Assembly (NCBI RefSeq): GCF_000143415.4 | Contig: NW_003314399.1 | Coordinates: forward strand, 86,909-150,908 | Reading direction: 5' to 3' | DNA length: 64,000 bases | Origin: Selaginella moellendorffii | Lineage: Eukaryota; Streptophyta; Lycopodiopsida; Selaginellales; Selaginellaceae | Shown: positions 1 to 8,901 of the stretch, one piece after another | How the letters are laid out: the number at the start of each line of letters is the position of its first letter | Position numbering within the stretch: position 1 is the stretch's first letter | Program-made: the position numbers and the translations under genes | Notes under the pieces: generated by a model | Told to the model about the DNA's origin: nothing | The model's input: the letters and a program-made list of their open reading frames with translations, nothing else | Database searches by the model: none

Positions 1-643
1 GACTAAATGGAATGACGAGACGAGGATACTGTCCAGTGTAAGATGGAAGAGAGGAAAAAGAAGAGGATGAAAACTTCGTAGAGTCAGGAACAGAACCCCG
101 ACTTGAGTTTAGGGAACATTTCCTGATTCGGACTCGATGAACACCAGGGGAAGCCGTGGGAGATGGTGATGTGGGAGAGATGAGCTGTAAGTCCTTCCAA
201 CAAATCTGAGGCTGATGTAGTTGGAACCAAGGAAGACCGAGCACCACAGAGGAAGACTTGCTGTTGATGATGTTGAAGGCGATATCGGTGATGGTGAACC
301 CGATGTGTACTCGAACGGGCAACGTTTCCCTAAGTCCAGAAGATGGAGACACAAAATGCCCGCTGATGCCTTCAACCCTCAGATCCCGTATGGTAGGAGA
401 AAGAGGAACGTGATGTCGGGCAGCAAAGTCCGTGTCCATGAAGCAGGAAGTTGCACCCGAGTCCAGTAGCGCCAAAGCCTTGAGTCCTGATTGTCCGGTG
501 AAAGAAAGGAGACATGGGACGCGGAAGTTGCGGGAATTGGTGGTGGCTTTGATGAAAGGTGGTGAGGAGCTTGATAAGGAAGAAAAGTGATTTTTATTTG
601 GGGAGTCCAAACAGACAGCTCCTACTCTGTTTGGACAGGGTCG
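1..643 (-). CDS. pol: pol polyprotein, N-terminal part with retropepsin (partial)
   Basis: This frame is -1 relative to gag and is entered at the slippery site at 649-643. It stays open to the window edge without a stop. The aspartic-protease active site LLDSGATSCF is encoded near 470-440, and the flap and second-half motif VVLGLPWF follows near 230, as expected for a Ty3/gypsy retropepsin that processes Gag-Pol. There is no ATG of its own at the start, so expression as a Gag-Pol fusion by frameshifting is the natural reading. Reverse transcriptase, RNase H and integrase are not in the window. Confidence 0.8.
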
Positions 644-649
644 TTTCCC
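565..649 (-). promoter_or_regulatory. -1 ribosomal frameshift cassette between gag and pol
   Basis: The heptamer G GGA AAC sits at 649-643 in the gag reading frame, exactly X XXY YYZ. A 6-nt spacer (642-637) is followed by a perfect 10-bp stem, GTCCAAACAG (636-627) with CTGTTTGGAC (614-605), closing a 12-nt loop (626-615) that contains the gag stop. Loop bases AGGAGCT (623-617) are complementary to AGCTCCT at 571-565, allowing a pseudoknot. Slipping back one base enters the open pol frame that encodes the protease. Confidence 0.82.
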
Positions 650-1599
650 GACTGCAACAGTGGTGGACTTTGAGGCAGAGTGAACTCGAGCAATCGGGGA
701 GGCTTCCTGGGACACACAGCTGCTTTGTGATTAGGATCAGCACAGTAGAGGCAAAGATTATGAGATATTCGACGTTGCCTCTCAGCAGGACTCAACTTCC
801 CTCTAATGAGTCGGGGAGTACCAGAAATATCCATCGGGACCGGAGCAGTAGGTTCAGGACTATGCCCCGAAGACTCAAGCTGGGATTCCTGAGTCTGGGA
901 CGGAAAAACAGCGGCGCGGCGACTTTCCTGACGACGTTCAAAGAGACGATTGTCACATCGAACAGCTTTGTTGATGGCGTCCGACAGGTCCTTGGGATCC
1001 TCCATGGTGAGCAACAAATCCTTGACACCGTTGTTGAGGCCGAAACGAAATTGGTCAATCAGGGCCCGCTCATCCCACTGAGTGTCCAAGGCAAGGAGTT
1101 GGAACTCTGCAGCGTAGATCGAGGCAGGACGAGACCCCTGAGAGAGACGTCTCATCTTTGTGGTAGCAGCCCGAACCCGATCCATCTCGCCAAAACATGC
1201 TTCGAGCTTCTCTTTGAACAATTGAAGATCCATCAGCTCCGGAACCACGACCCCTTTCATGCTCTTCTCCAGAAGAGGAGAAAACCATGACAAAGCTGCA
1301 CCCTCGAGCAACGTCCCAATCGCGCCGATTTGAGACTCGGGAGTGGGGTACCGCCGATGTTGAAGTGCAAAGATCAGCTCCATTTGATTCAAAAATCCAC
1401 GAAGCTCCAAACGTTTGCCTGAAAATTTCGCCGGGAAACTCACCTTCGGTTCAGGAACTTTGCTGGATCCTTGAGCCGAAAGTGAAGCAAGCTCCTGCTG
1501 CATGCGAAGAAGGGTCGCCTTCAGCTCGGTATTCTCAGACTGGATTTTTGCAAGGACTTCGGCAAAGAAATCAGGATGGCTTGGAGACTCCATTGGCAA
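622..1599 (-). CDS. gag: Gag capsid/nucleocapsid protein, 325 aa
   Basis: This is the structural protein of the LTR element. The N-terminus is a short coiled-coil-like segment (about residues 10-40). The retrotransposon-gag capsid region follows, with FPAKFSGK near residue 55 and the block MRRLSQGSRP...ALIDQFRFGL in the middle. The C-terminus carries one CCHC zinc knuckle (C-x2-C-x4-H-x4-C, residues CLYCADPNHKAAVC), which binds RNA. The capsid block resembles the sushi/PEG10-type Gag more than typical plant Gag; this is recognition by eye. The ATG at 1599 lies 92 bp downstream of the LTR end. The TAG at 624-622 lies inside the loop of the predicted frameshift hairpin. Confidence 0.88.
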   Translation of the reverse strand: MPMESPSHPDFFAEVLAKIQSENTELKATLLRMQQELASLSAQGSSKVPEPKVSFPAKFSGKRLELRGFLNQMELIFALQHRRYPTPESQIGAIGTLLEGAALSWFSPLLEKSMKGVVVPELMDLQLFKEKLEACFGEMDRVRAATTKMRRLSQGSRPASIYAAEFQLLALDTQWDERALIDQFRFGLNNGVKDLLLTMEDPKDLSDAINKAVRCDNRLFERRQESRRAAVFPSQTQESQLESSGHSPEPTAPVPMDISGTPRLIRGKLSPAERQRRISHNLCLYCADPNHKAAVCPRKPPRLLEFTLPQSPPLLQSGNDPVQTE

Positions 1600-1673
1600 G
1601 AAGAAAGAAAAGAAAGGGGGGAAAAGATAAAGGCAATCAAATAATCAAAACAAGCTAAAAGAAAAGCAAAAAA

Positions 1674-1688
1674 CACAATCTGAATCAA
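1674..1688 (-). other. self-primer binding site of the LTR element
   Basis: On the minus strand this reads TTGATTCAGATTGTG and begins 2 nt after the LTR end. It is the exact reverse complement of the sequence at 1795-1781, the predicted start of the element's own RNA. No tRNA-type TGG primer site is present here. This matches the Tf1/sushi self-priming arrangement, in which the 5' end of the transcript folds back as the minus-strand primer. Confidence 0.75.
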
Positions 1689-1780
1689 ACTGTCAAGACC
1701 CCCAACAAGATCAAGACTGGAAAATGCTAAAGACAAAGAGAAAAAGCTAGTGAAAACAAAAAAGAGGCCTTAGACTGGTG

Positions 1781-1830
1781 TTGATTCAGATTGTGGAGAA
1801 ATGGAACAAGGCTAACATATATATACTATA
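1781..1830 (-). promoter_or_regulatory. TATA-like box and predicted transcript start in the LTR
   Basis: The minus strand has TATAGTATATATATG at 1829-1815. About 25-30 bp downstream comes CACAATCTGAATCAA (1795-1781), which pairs perfectly with the primer site. The spacing fits a Pol II start near 1795. The start itself is inferred. Confidence 0.55.
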
Positions 1831-1908
1831 GGTTGATGAAGCTCCACCACTCTTGGATCGAGGACGGCCTAAATACAGCTGAGGTCGAGGAGGCGCCACA
1901 TCATCATC

Positions 1909-2056
1909 AGGAATGTGGCTCGAGACTCAGGAATCGGGAAGTGTCTCGAGAGTCAAGAATAGGGAAGTGTCTCGAGAGTCAGGAATAGGGAAGTGTCTCG
2001 AGAGTCAGGAATGTGGTCTGCAAGTCAGGAATCCGGCGAGAGTCAGGAATGTGGCA
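1909..2056. repeat. 26-bp tandem repeat in U3
   Basis: Three near-identical 26-bp units (1936-1961, 1962-1987, 1988-2013) read GGGAAGTGTCTCGAGAGTCA plus AGAATA or GGAATA. Degenerate GAGTCAGGAATGTGG units lie on both sides. Each full unit contains a CTCGAG palindrome. The position upstream of the TATA box suggests LTR enhancer repeats (inferred). Confidence 0.8.
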
Positions 2057-4567
2057 AGAATTGGGGGATTCCTGACAGGCGTGACTCCCCACGCCGGTGC
2101 ACCAACTTATACTCAAAGCGCGCTATGGATCACAGCTTAGGAACCTAGTTCCTCCCCACTGCCAAGTCTTCTCACTTGACAAGCCTGTGATCATGCATGG
2201 ACTCCTCCATGCTTGGCCCCATGGCCCACCCTTTTTGAAGTTATCACCTTCAACTAGGGTATTTGTTCCCTTGACTTGCCAATCTCGCTTTGGCAAGTCC
2301 TCCGACCACTATAGCATGGTTCCTGCACAAGCGTGAAAGCCCTTGATCATCAACTTTTGTTCAAAGCCTTTTCTTTGAACACTCGGGAACTACTTCCCTA
2401 ACCTTGATAGCCTTGCCTCATGGCAAGCTTCAAGACCACACTTCTGCTGCGCCACTCTGATTTCGTGCGTTCCTTGAACCATTTATGCTTGGCCTCTCTA
2501 GGTACTAAGCTACCTAGAATCCTCTTTGGGAACCTTGAAGGAACTCTGTCCCTTAGCTTGCTAAGGCCCCCCCTTTTTGCAAGCTTTCCAATTACCATAT
2601 AGTCTAACATGGACAATTCCATATTTTAGACTCTCCATGGCATCACGGTTGCTAGCGGCAACACCCTCGAGCCCCTACTTGATTCTCCACTCCCAGCTGG
2701 TATAACCAACCTTGGTTATGCCCTTCGATTCCTATGGTTCGGTTCTATCCCCTTACTTCTTGCTTTTGGCTTCACACCTTTCCTTCGGTCATTCTCCTCC
2801 AGACCAAGAGGATAGCTTTGCACTTTCTATCATGCCTTAGCAAGTATTCTTAGGGATGAACCTACCCAATAGCCCAAGGAGTGGTTCCTCAATCCGGGTA
2901 TGCTCACCTTATAATCCCACACACTGGGATTACATTGTTGCTTATGGGCCTTTACATGCCCATCACTAGCTTTGCCAAAATTCCATTTTTGGCTTTGTCC
3001 AACTCGGGTAAACAGTCCTCTCCTGTCTCCACAACCTTGGACATTTGGATAGCACCTTCTATCCATCATTCGCTAGGGACTTAGTCCCTTGAGCTTTATC
3101 CATTGCCCTCGTGACATCAAACACCACCTTCTGGTGTTCTAGAGTGTTCGGGTGTCCCAATGATGGCTTTCTCGACAATGAGTATTTCCTTTTATGATAT
3201 TGACTTACTATATCGCAACACAAGCAACTTATCCCCCGTAAGGGTATATCCAACTTCCTTATGCTATTAAGAAGTCTTGGGTAGCTATCTTCTACCCGTT
3301 TAACCAGTTATTTTGAACCTCTTGCTTAGTTGCCTCATAGTTGTCAAGTCCTACAACTCATTGCTTGGTGCTTTCACACCTCCATCATTATCTGGGTCAC
3401 CACACTCCAACTGCATGCTCTGCAGCTTAGGCTATGCCATTCCCATTTCCATTGGGATTCCTTTGGCAAGGGGTTCTCATGAACCCACCAACATAGCCTC
3501 AAGGTATCACACCTTGGCACATTTGGTGTCTCCACACCATCGGCTCCACGAGCCTACCTCTATGACACTTCCCCTTCGTGTCTAAGTCTTTGCCAAGACC
3601 AACACCGCTCTTTCTCATGCCAACCATCCGTTAGCACTGCACCATAGAGGTCACACACAACTTTGTGTCAAAGTTGTTTTCTTCTAGGGACACCTTTCCC
3701 ATAACTTTAGCATGGCACATTTTGCCATCAATGAGATACCCTCTGTTCTCATCCTTGGATCCTATCATCCCCCCCCATCCTTTGTGGGGTGCAACACACC
3801 TTAGTCCAAATGCTTCCATCAGTCCTTTTTGGACCATCCCTTGACTCTACTTGAGTTATCTAGCAGTTTTGGACTTGGTTAATCCACAGACCCGTAAGGT
3901 CCTACTTGTGAGGCACTAGCTCACTAGAATACACTTCTTGCATTCCTGTCCTACTCAAAAGGACTATTTTCACAAGTGTTACTCTGACACTTGATTTTGT
4001 TCTCTAGGGGCAACCTTTGCCCCTTAAGACTACTTGTCCATGTGATGAGAATACCACTCATCTCTAAGTACACCCCCCAACTCCTTGGGTTGTTCCAGCA
4101 TTTATTAAAGGTAGCCCCGGCTACCATTTCAAGGACTTGAGTCCTCTTCCGTATTTGACCTCCCACGGTCATTACTTCTGGTCTCATATTCATGAGCACC
4201 AACCTCAACTATATGAGGATAATCTTGTGACTCCTTTATTGCTTTGGAGTCTTTATCTTTCCCGTGATCCCAACTGTAGTTGTTTACCACAACTACATTA
4301 GCCAGTTTGCTAAGTCAAACACTCATCTGGATCACATCCTCAACTCTCTGAGGAAAACCATATATTATTCCCAAGATCCCAAAGTCGTTCCCTTACTAGC
4401 CCCTTTTCTATCCACCACATCGTGCCCAAGTTCGTGCATGAACTCGAGTGGAGAGCCATGTCCTCTCGACGTGCTACTCCTCAAGGATAGGCCCACTCCT
4501 AGGACCTTGCGATGCCAATATCAATGGTGATATACTTGAGCACCAATAAAAGTCGGACTAAGGAACA

Positions 4568-4579
4568 GCTCCGATACCA
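4568..4579 (-). other. primer binding site, initiator-Met tRNA type, copy 1
   Basis: The minus strand reads TGGTATCGGAGC, three bases inside the LTR end. It differs by one base from the usual plant initiator-Met primer site TGGTATCAGAGC, which is exact in the sister copy at 13166-13177. Confidence 0.7.
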
Positions 4580-4582
4580 AGT

Positions 4583-6589
4583 TGTAAGCGACTAATTTTT
4601 CCATTCTACTTTAGTCACTTAACCACACCTCCAACCACTTGGAGGAGTCTCATTCACAACCTCCATAAGTCCAACTCAGGACTTGGGGCTTGTTAGCCCC
4701 GAGAATGGCATCCATGCCACTCAACCTTAGCACTTGGTCCAAGGGCTCCACGTGTCCGATCCCATGATCGACACCCCAAGGTACCACCGACGTATCGGCC
4801 CGTTATGCTAAGGCCATGCCCAATTACCTTGGTCACACTGGTGGTCCAACACCACCTGCATCCCCATCCCGTCTCTCAACGACTGGGTCATCCATCCATG
4901 AGGGATCATCCCAAATCCACTCCTTAACATCCTTAGGATGCCTACAGACATGGGGAATAGCCTTCCCCAATATCTCTATTCCGGTCCCCACCAAGTCCCT
5001 TTCTGTCCTTGGCTGTGTTCGCCAACACTGCCATTGGATCAAGGCCCACCGGCCCGACCACTAAGTCCCACTATCCTCTAGGACTTCCTCACTATGTGAC
5101 TATGTCCTTGGTCACCCCACCAGAGGGCTACCCCTCTTCCTTTCCATAGTCTGGGACTTTGGGACACCATTTCGGAACACCGTGGCCCTACGCGGGCCTC
5201 ATGGGTACTCTCCCCGCCTTCCGCCTTTAGGTGCTCTAGCCATGGGCTTAGAGCGAGGTTCCGTTGAGCCACGACAGGTATCCAAGTAGGTAGTGCCACC
5301 CACACTTGGACTGGGAGCATCAGTCAGTCGATCTCCCGGGGGAACTAGTGCCGGCTCTTGAACACTTCACCAAGCTACCCCACTTGTCGGTCCGTGTTCA
5401 CTCTAGTCTTGGACTTCCCAGTGGTCAGCTCATCACCCAACACTGGGTCTAGCCTTCCTGGGCCAAACTGGCCTTTCCTGGCCAAACTGGCTCCACTGGG
5501 CTCCAACCCCCACACTCTCCCTACTATACTTTTGGAACCCCCCGCAGCCCCCCCCCCCCCCCCCCTGGGGACGATCGCTTTGGGCTTTCACCCAATTGCC
5601 TGTATTAGTATTCGGACTCGGACTCGGACTCGAACTCGAACTCGGACTCGGTCTCGGTCCCGGTTTCGGACTCGGACTCGGTCTCGGTCTCGGTTTCAGT
5701 CTCGGTCTCGGTCCCGGTTCCATCTCGGACTCCATCTCGGGTCCATCTCGGACTCCATCTCGGGTCCACCTCGGACTCCATCTCGGACTCCATCTCGGGT
5801 CCATCTCGGACTCCATCTCAGACTCCATCTCGGGTCCACCTCGGACTCCATCTCGGACTCCATCTCGGGTCCATCTCGGACTCCATCTCAGACTCCATCT
5901 CGGGTCCATCTCGGACTCCATCTCGGACTCCTTTTCGGGTCCATCTCGGGTCCATCTTGGACTCCATCTCGGACTCCATCTCGGTCCATCTCGGACTCCA
6001 TCTCGGGTCCACCTCGGACTCCATCTCGGACTCCATCTCGGGTCCATCTCGGACTCCATCTCAGACTCCATCTCGGGTCCATCTCGGACTCCATCTCGGA
6101 CTCCTTTTCGGGTCCATCTCGGGTCCATCTTGGACTCCATCTCGGACTCCATCTCGGTCCATCTCGGACTCCATCTCGGGTCCATCTCGGCCTCCACTTC
6201 GGACTCCAACTCGGGTCCATCTCGGACTCCACTTCGGACTCCATCTTGGACTCCATCTCGGACTCCATCTCGGACTCCAACTCAGGTCCATCTCGGACTC
6301 CACTTCGGGTCCATCTCGGACTCCACTTCGGACCTCCAACTCGGGTCCATCTCGGACACTTCCATGTGTCATGTGTTGGTCCTTTTTGGGTCCTTTTTTG
6401 GAGCCTCGCCTATGGCCCGCTTCGTGCTCATTCCTCGAACACTTCGTTGGGAGTTCCACTCCCGCTCTTGACTTTTCAAGTCGGAGCTTTTGGTCCAAAC
6501 TTGTTACGCTTGTTTGGCTCTCGCTTCGGCCACTACCACATGGCGCCCTTCCGGCTCCACTTTGGGGCCTAGGGATTTTGTGTCTCACA
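4583..6589 (-). repeat. LTR 1 of the non-coding family (2007 bp)
   Basis: Minus-strand ends are TGTGAGACACAAAATCC at 6589 and TTAGTCGCTTACA at 4583, i.e. TG...CA. It is homologous along its length to 8902-10684, 13181-14806 and 16952-18079. The LTR contains a long 11/12-bp minisatellite whose length largely explains why this copy is the longest. Confidence 0.8.
5605..6360. repeat. 11/12-bp minisatellite inside LTR 1
   Basis: A hexamer zone of TCGGAC/TCGGTC (about 5610-5725) grades into repeats of TCGGACTCCATC (12 bp) and TCGGGTCCATC (11 bp), often as 12+12+11. No stop triplet occurs in any frame of either unit on either strand, so long reading frames appear in several frames on both strands. 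They are artefacts of composition. Longer blocks repeat within the array (for example about 5800-5990 and 5990-6180), showing segmental duplication. Confidence 0.9.
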
Positions 6590-7381
6590 AATACTTGCCA
6601 AGGCATGGTAGAAAGTGCAAAGCTATCTTCCTAATTTGGAGGAGAATAACCAAAGGAAATGTATGAGGCCAAAAGGCAAGTAGTAAAGGGATAGAACCAA
6701 ACCATAGAAATTGACAGGCATGACCAAAGGTGGTTATGCAAGTTGGGAGTGGAGAATCAAGTGGGTGCTCAGCATGTTGTTACTAGCGACCAGGATGCCA
6801 TGGAGAGTCTAAAGCATGGGATTGTCCATGTTAGACTATATGGTAATTGGAAAGCTTGCGAAAAAAGAGACCTTAGCAAGCTAAGGAACAAAGTTCCTTG
6901 AAACTTCCCCTAAGTAGATAAGTACCTAGTCAGCCAAGTGTAAATGGTTCATAGAACGCGCGAAATCAGAGTAGCGTAGCAAAAGCATGGTCTTGAAACT
7001 TGCCATCAGGCGAGGCTATCAAAGTTGGGGAAGTAGTTCCCGAGTGTTCAAAAAGAGGGCTTTGAACGAAAGTCAATGATTGAAGACTTTTACGCTTATG
7101 CATGAACCATGTTACGGTGGCTAGATGACTTCCTAAGTGAGATTGGCAAGTTGGGGGAATGAATACCCTAGTTGAAGGAGCCAACTTCAAAGGGGTGGCA
7201 CGTGGGGCCGAGGAGTCCATGCATGATCATAAACATGTCAAGTGAGAGGACTTGGCAGTGCGGAGGAACTAGGTTCCTAAGCTGTGATTTGTAGCGCACT
7301 TTAAATATAAGTTGGTGCACCGGTGTGGGGAGTCACGCCAGGCATCTAGTGTGATGCTGTCCGTAGATGCATATATGGAAG

Positions 7382-7426
7382 TTGGGTTCGAGTCCCGACC
7401 CTCTAGTGTTTGGGTTCGAGTCCCAA
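7382..7426 (+). other. two tandem tRNA T-arm-like hairpins (Pol III box-B-like)
   Basis: TTGGGTTCGAGTCCCGA at 7382-7398 and TTGGGTTCGAGTCCCAA at 7410-7426 each fold as a 5-bp stem with a 7-nt loop, like a tRNA T-arm, and contain the box-B core GGTTCGAGTCC. I could not fold a complete tRNA around them. The same pair is present, inverted, at 16295-16339. Confidence 0.6.
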
Positions 7427-8886
7427 TTCACTAGGGCACGGTGATGGTTTGGAATATGAGGACACTCATTTTTCGGTGGTCATGGACTCTTAGTAAAGAG
7501 ACTAGCTTGGGCACACCGCCAAGCGGGGGATGCCTTGGAGTCGTGATGCACGGTTAGATTGCTTAGTGTGAAAGTTCGGCATATCTAACTTGAAAACTTT
7601 GGTGCAAGTGGCACCAAGGACGTGGTGAATGAGATGGGGACACCTAGTCTCAGTTGCTATGGACCCTTGGCCGGATGGGATGGCTTGGGTGCACCGCTAA
7701 GTGTGGGGGATGCCCCGGGGTCATGGTCAACAACATAAAGGTCTAGAAGACCTAGTATCTATTGGCAAACCTGTTAAAGTGCCAAGGTTAGATCATTAGG
7801 TGGTCTTGTGGCCAAAACAAGGACAAGGTCCTTGTGAGGTTAAGGGATAAAGTTCCAAGTTCAAAGTGTTTATTAGAACTATTGATGATGGTGTGGCTTG
7901 GTCAAGGTGACCAAGTGAGAAGGACACCTTAGGGAAATGAGATATGTCAATGCAATGACATAGTGAGTTCGAGGAAAGTAGTCTCTATAAGAGACCCATG
8001 GGAGGGTCACGAAGCTGGGCCGTGGATAGAGCCCATAGCAGAAGATGCTAAAAAGACGTACTAGGGGTGAACACCCTCCAGACTTGGCAAAGAAGAGTCT
8101 TTGCTATGGAACCGAAATGATACCTCAAAAATGGAGGTAATGATCCTATGTTGCTAAGTGCAACAATCAAGGATAGGAGCAAAAGACTAATGGCTAAAAA
8201 AGGAGCCATGGGAATTACGGGAAAGGATCCAAATGGCAAAGTTAGGCCAAAAACACCAATGTGCTGGGTGCTAATGGATTGCGGGAAAGACGATGAGTTT
8301 CCATGGATGGATTCCCAATTGCTCCGATTTGGCGAAAGTGGAAGCTCCAAGGGTGGGAGCGGTAAAGTAACCAAATGATAGGGACGTGGACAGCCCTAGC
8401 ACAAATTATGATAACTAGAACTTAATGCCAAAGGTGGCACGAAATCGAAGAGAGGATGATGTTGCCCTCAAGTAGAGAACTTCCTAGGATGGGGAAGTGG
8501 AGTTGCACAATATATGCAATGCAAGGTGTCGAAGACACCCAGGAAATTGACTTCGAGAAGTCAGAATTAAAAGTTCCAAAGTGCAAGAGTTATATCAATG
8601 GAAAGTGAGGCCACTCAAGAATGAGTAGTGGGATTGAGTTAGAGAAGGTGTCTCTAACAAGTTTAGTGAGAACTAAACCAGTAAAAAGGAGGGAACCACC
8701 ACAAGTGGTCCAATTAGTCTCTAAGTTGGAGAGACTATACTCCTTAGAGGATGGGGAAGGCATGGTGAGCCTTCAATATCAGACCATTGACAAATATTAG
8801 CGAGGGGCCAAGGATGGAAACGGTAATACAAGTTGGTATTACTTTATAAAATAGTTTATCGTTCGATGAGGACATCGAACTTCGTC

Positions 8887-8901
8887 TATGGGTGGTGGAG
8901 T
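8887..8901 (+). other. polypurine tract before LTR 2
   Basis: A purine-rich stretch, ATGGGTGGTGGAGT, lies directly against the TGTGAGAC start of the LTR and is conserved, inverted, next to LTR 3 at about 14807-14821. This is the expected position of a plus-strand primer. Confidence 0.6.

Larger units (their letters stand above)
1..2077 (-). mobile_element. Ty3/gypsy LTR retrotransposon, Tf1/sushi-like (5' portion)
   Basis: The parts read on the minus strand are a 5' LTR (2077-1691), a primer site complementary to the element's own transcript start, gag (1599-622) and the protease part of pol (open to position 1). Reverse transcriptase, integrase and the 3' LTR lie beyond the left edge. The gag region with a conserved RRLxQG block followed by ALIDQF, the GGGAAAC gag/pol frameshift and self-priming together point to the Tf1/sushi branch of chromoviruses, not the usual plant clades. 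All visible coding frames are intact, which suggests a young copy. It is inserted in a non-coding LTR element whose sequence resumes at 2078. Confidence 0.85.
1691..2077 (-). repeat. 5' LTR of the Tf1/sushi-like element (387 bp)
   Basis: On the minus strand it begins TGTCAGGAATCCCCC at 2077 and ends GGGGGTCTTGACA at 1691, so the ends form the inverted pair TGTCA/TGACA. Inside, U3 carries 26-bp tandem repeats, then a TATA-like stretch, then the predicted R start. Only one LTR is in the window, so the boundaries rest on the terminal motif and on the junction with the flanking element at 2078. Confidence 0.75.
2078..6589 (-). mobile_element. non-coding LTR element copy 1: LTR, primer site, internal 5' part
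   Basis: On the minus strand this reads LTR (6589-4583), initiator-tRNA-type primer site (4579-4568), then about 2.5 kb of internal sequence to 2078, where the Tf1/sushi-like element interrupts it. The internal part has no recognisable gag or pol in any frame, so this is a non-autonomous, LARD-like family. At 6589 the LTR abuts sequence that is an inverted copy of its own internal region (near 2852), so this copy inserted into another copy. Confidence 0.7.

Noticed and set aside
559-1290. 243-codon plus-strand frame opposite gag
   Set aside because: It is the antisense shadow of the gag frame, which has a zinc knuckle, a start near the LTR and a frameshift into pol.
1936-2013. CRISPR-like array of 26-bp repeats
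   Set aside because: The repeats are head-to-tail without spacers, inside a retrotransposon LTR of a eukaryotic genome.
5358-6634. Long reading frames on both strands (up to about 404 codons, SISDSISGPSRTPSRVHLGL-like)
   Set aside because: They are translations of the stop-free 11/12-bp minisatellite in an LTR and occur in several frames on both strands at once; the same applies to 8744-9818, 14019-14789 and 17394-18207.
7382-7426. A functional tRNA gene
   Set aside because: Only T-arm-like hairpins can be folded; no acceptor, D-arm or anticodon arm fits around them.
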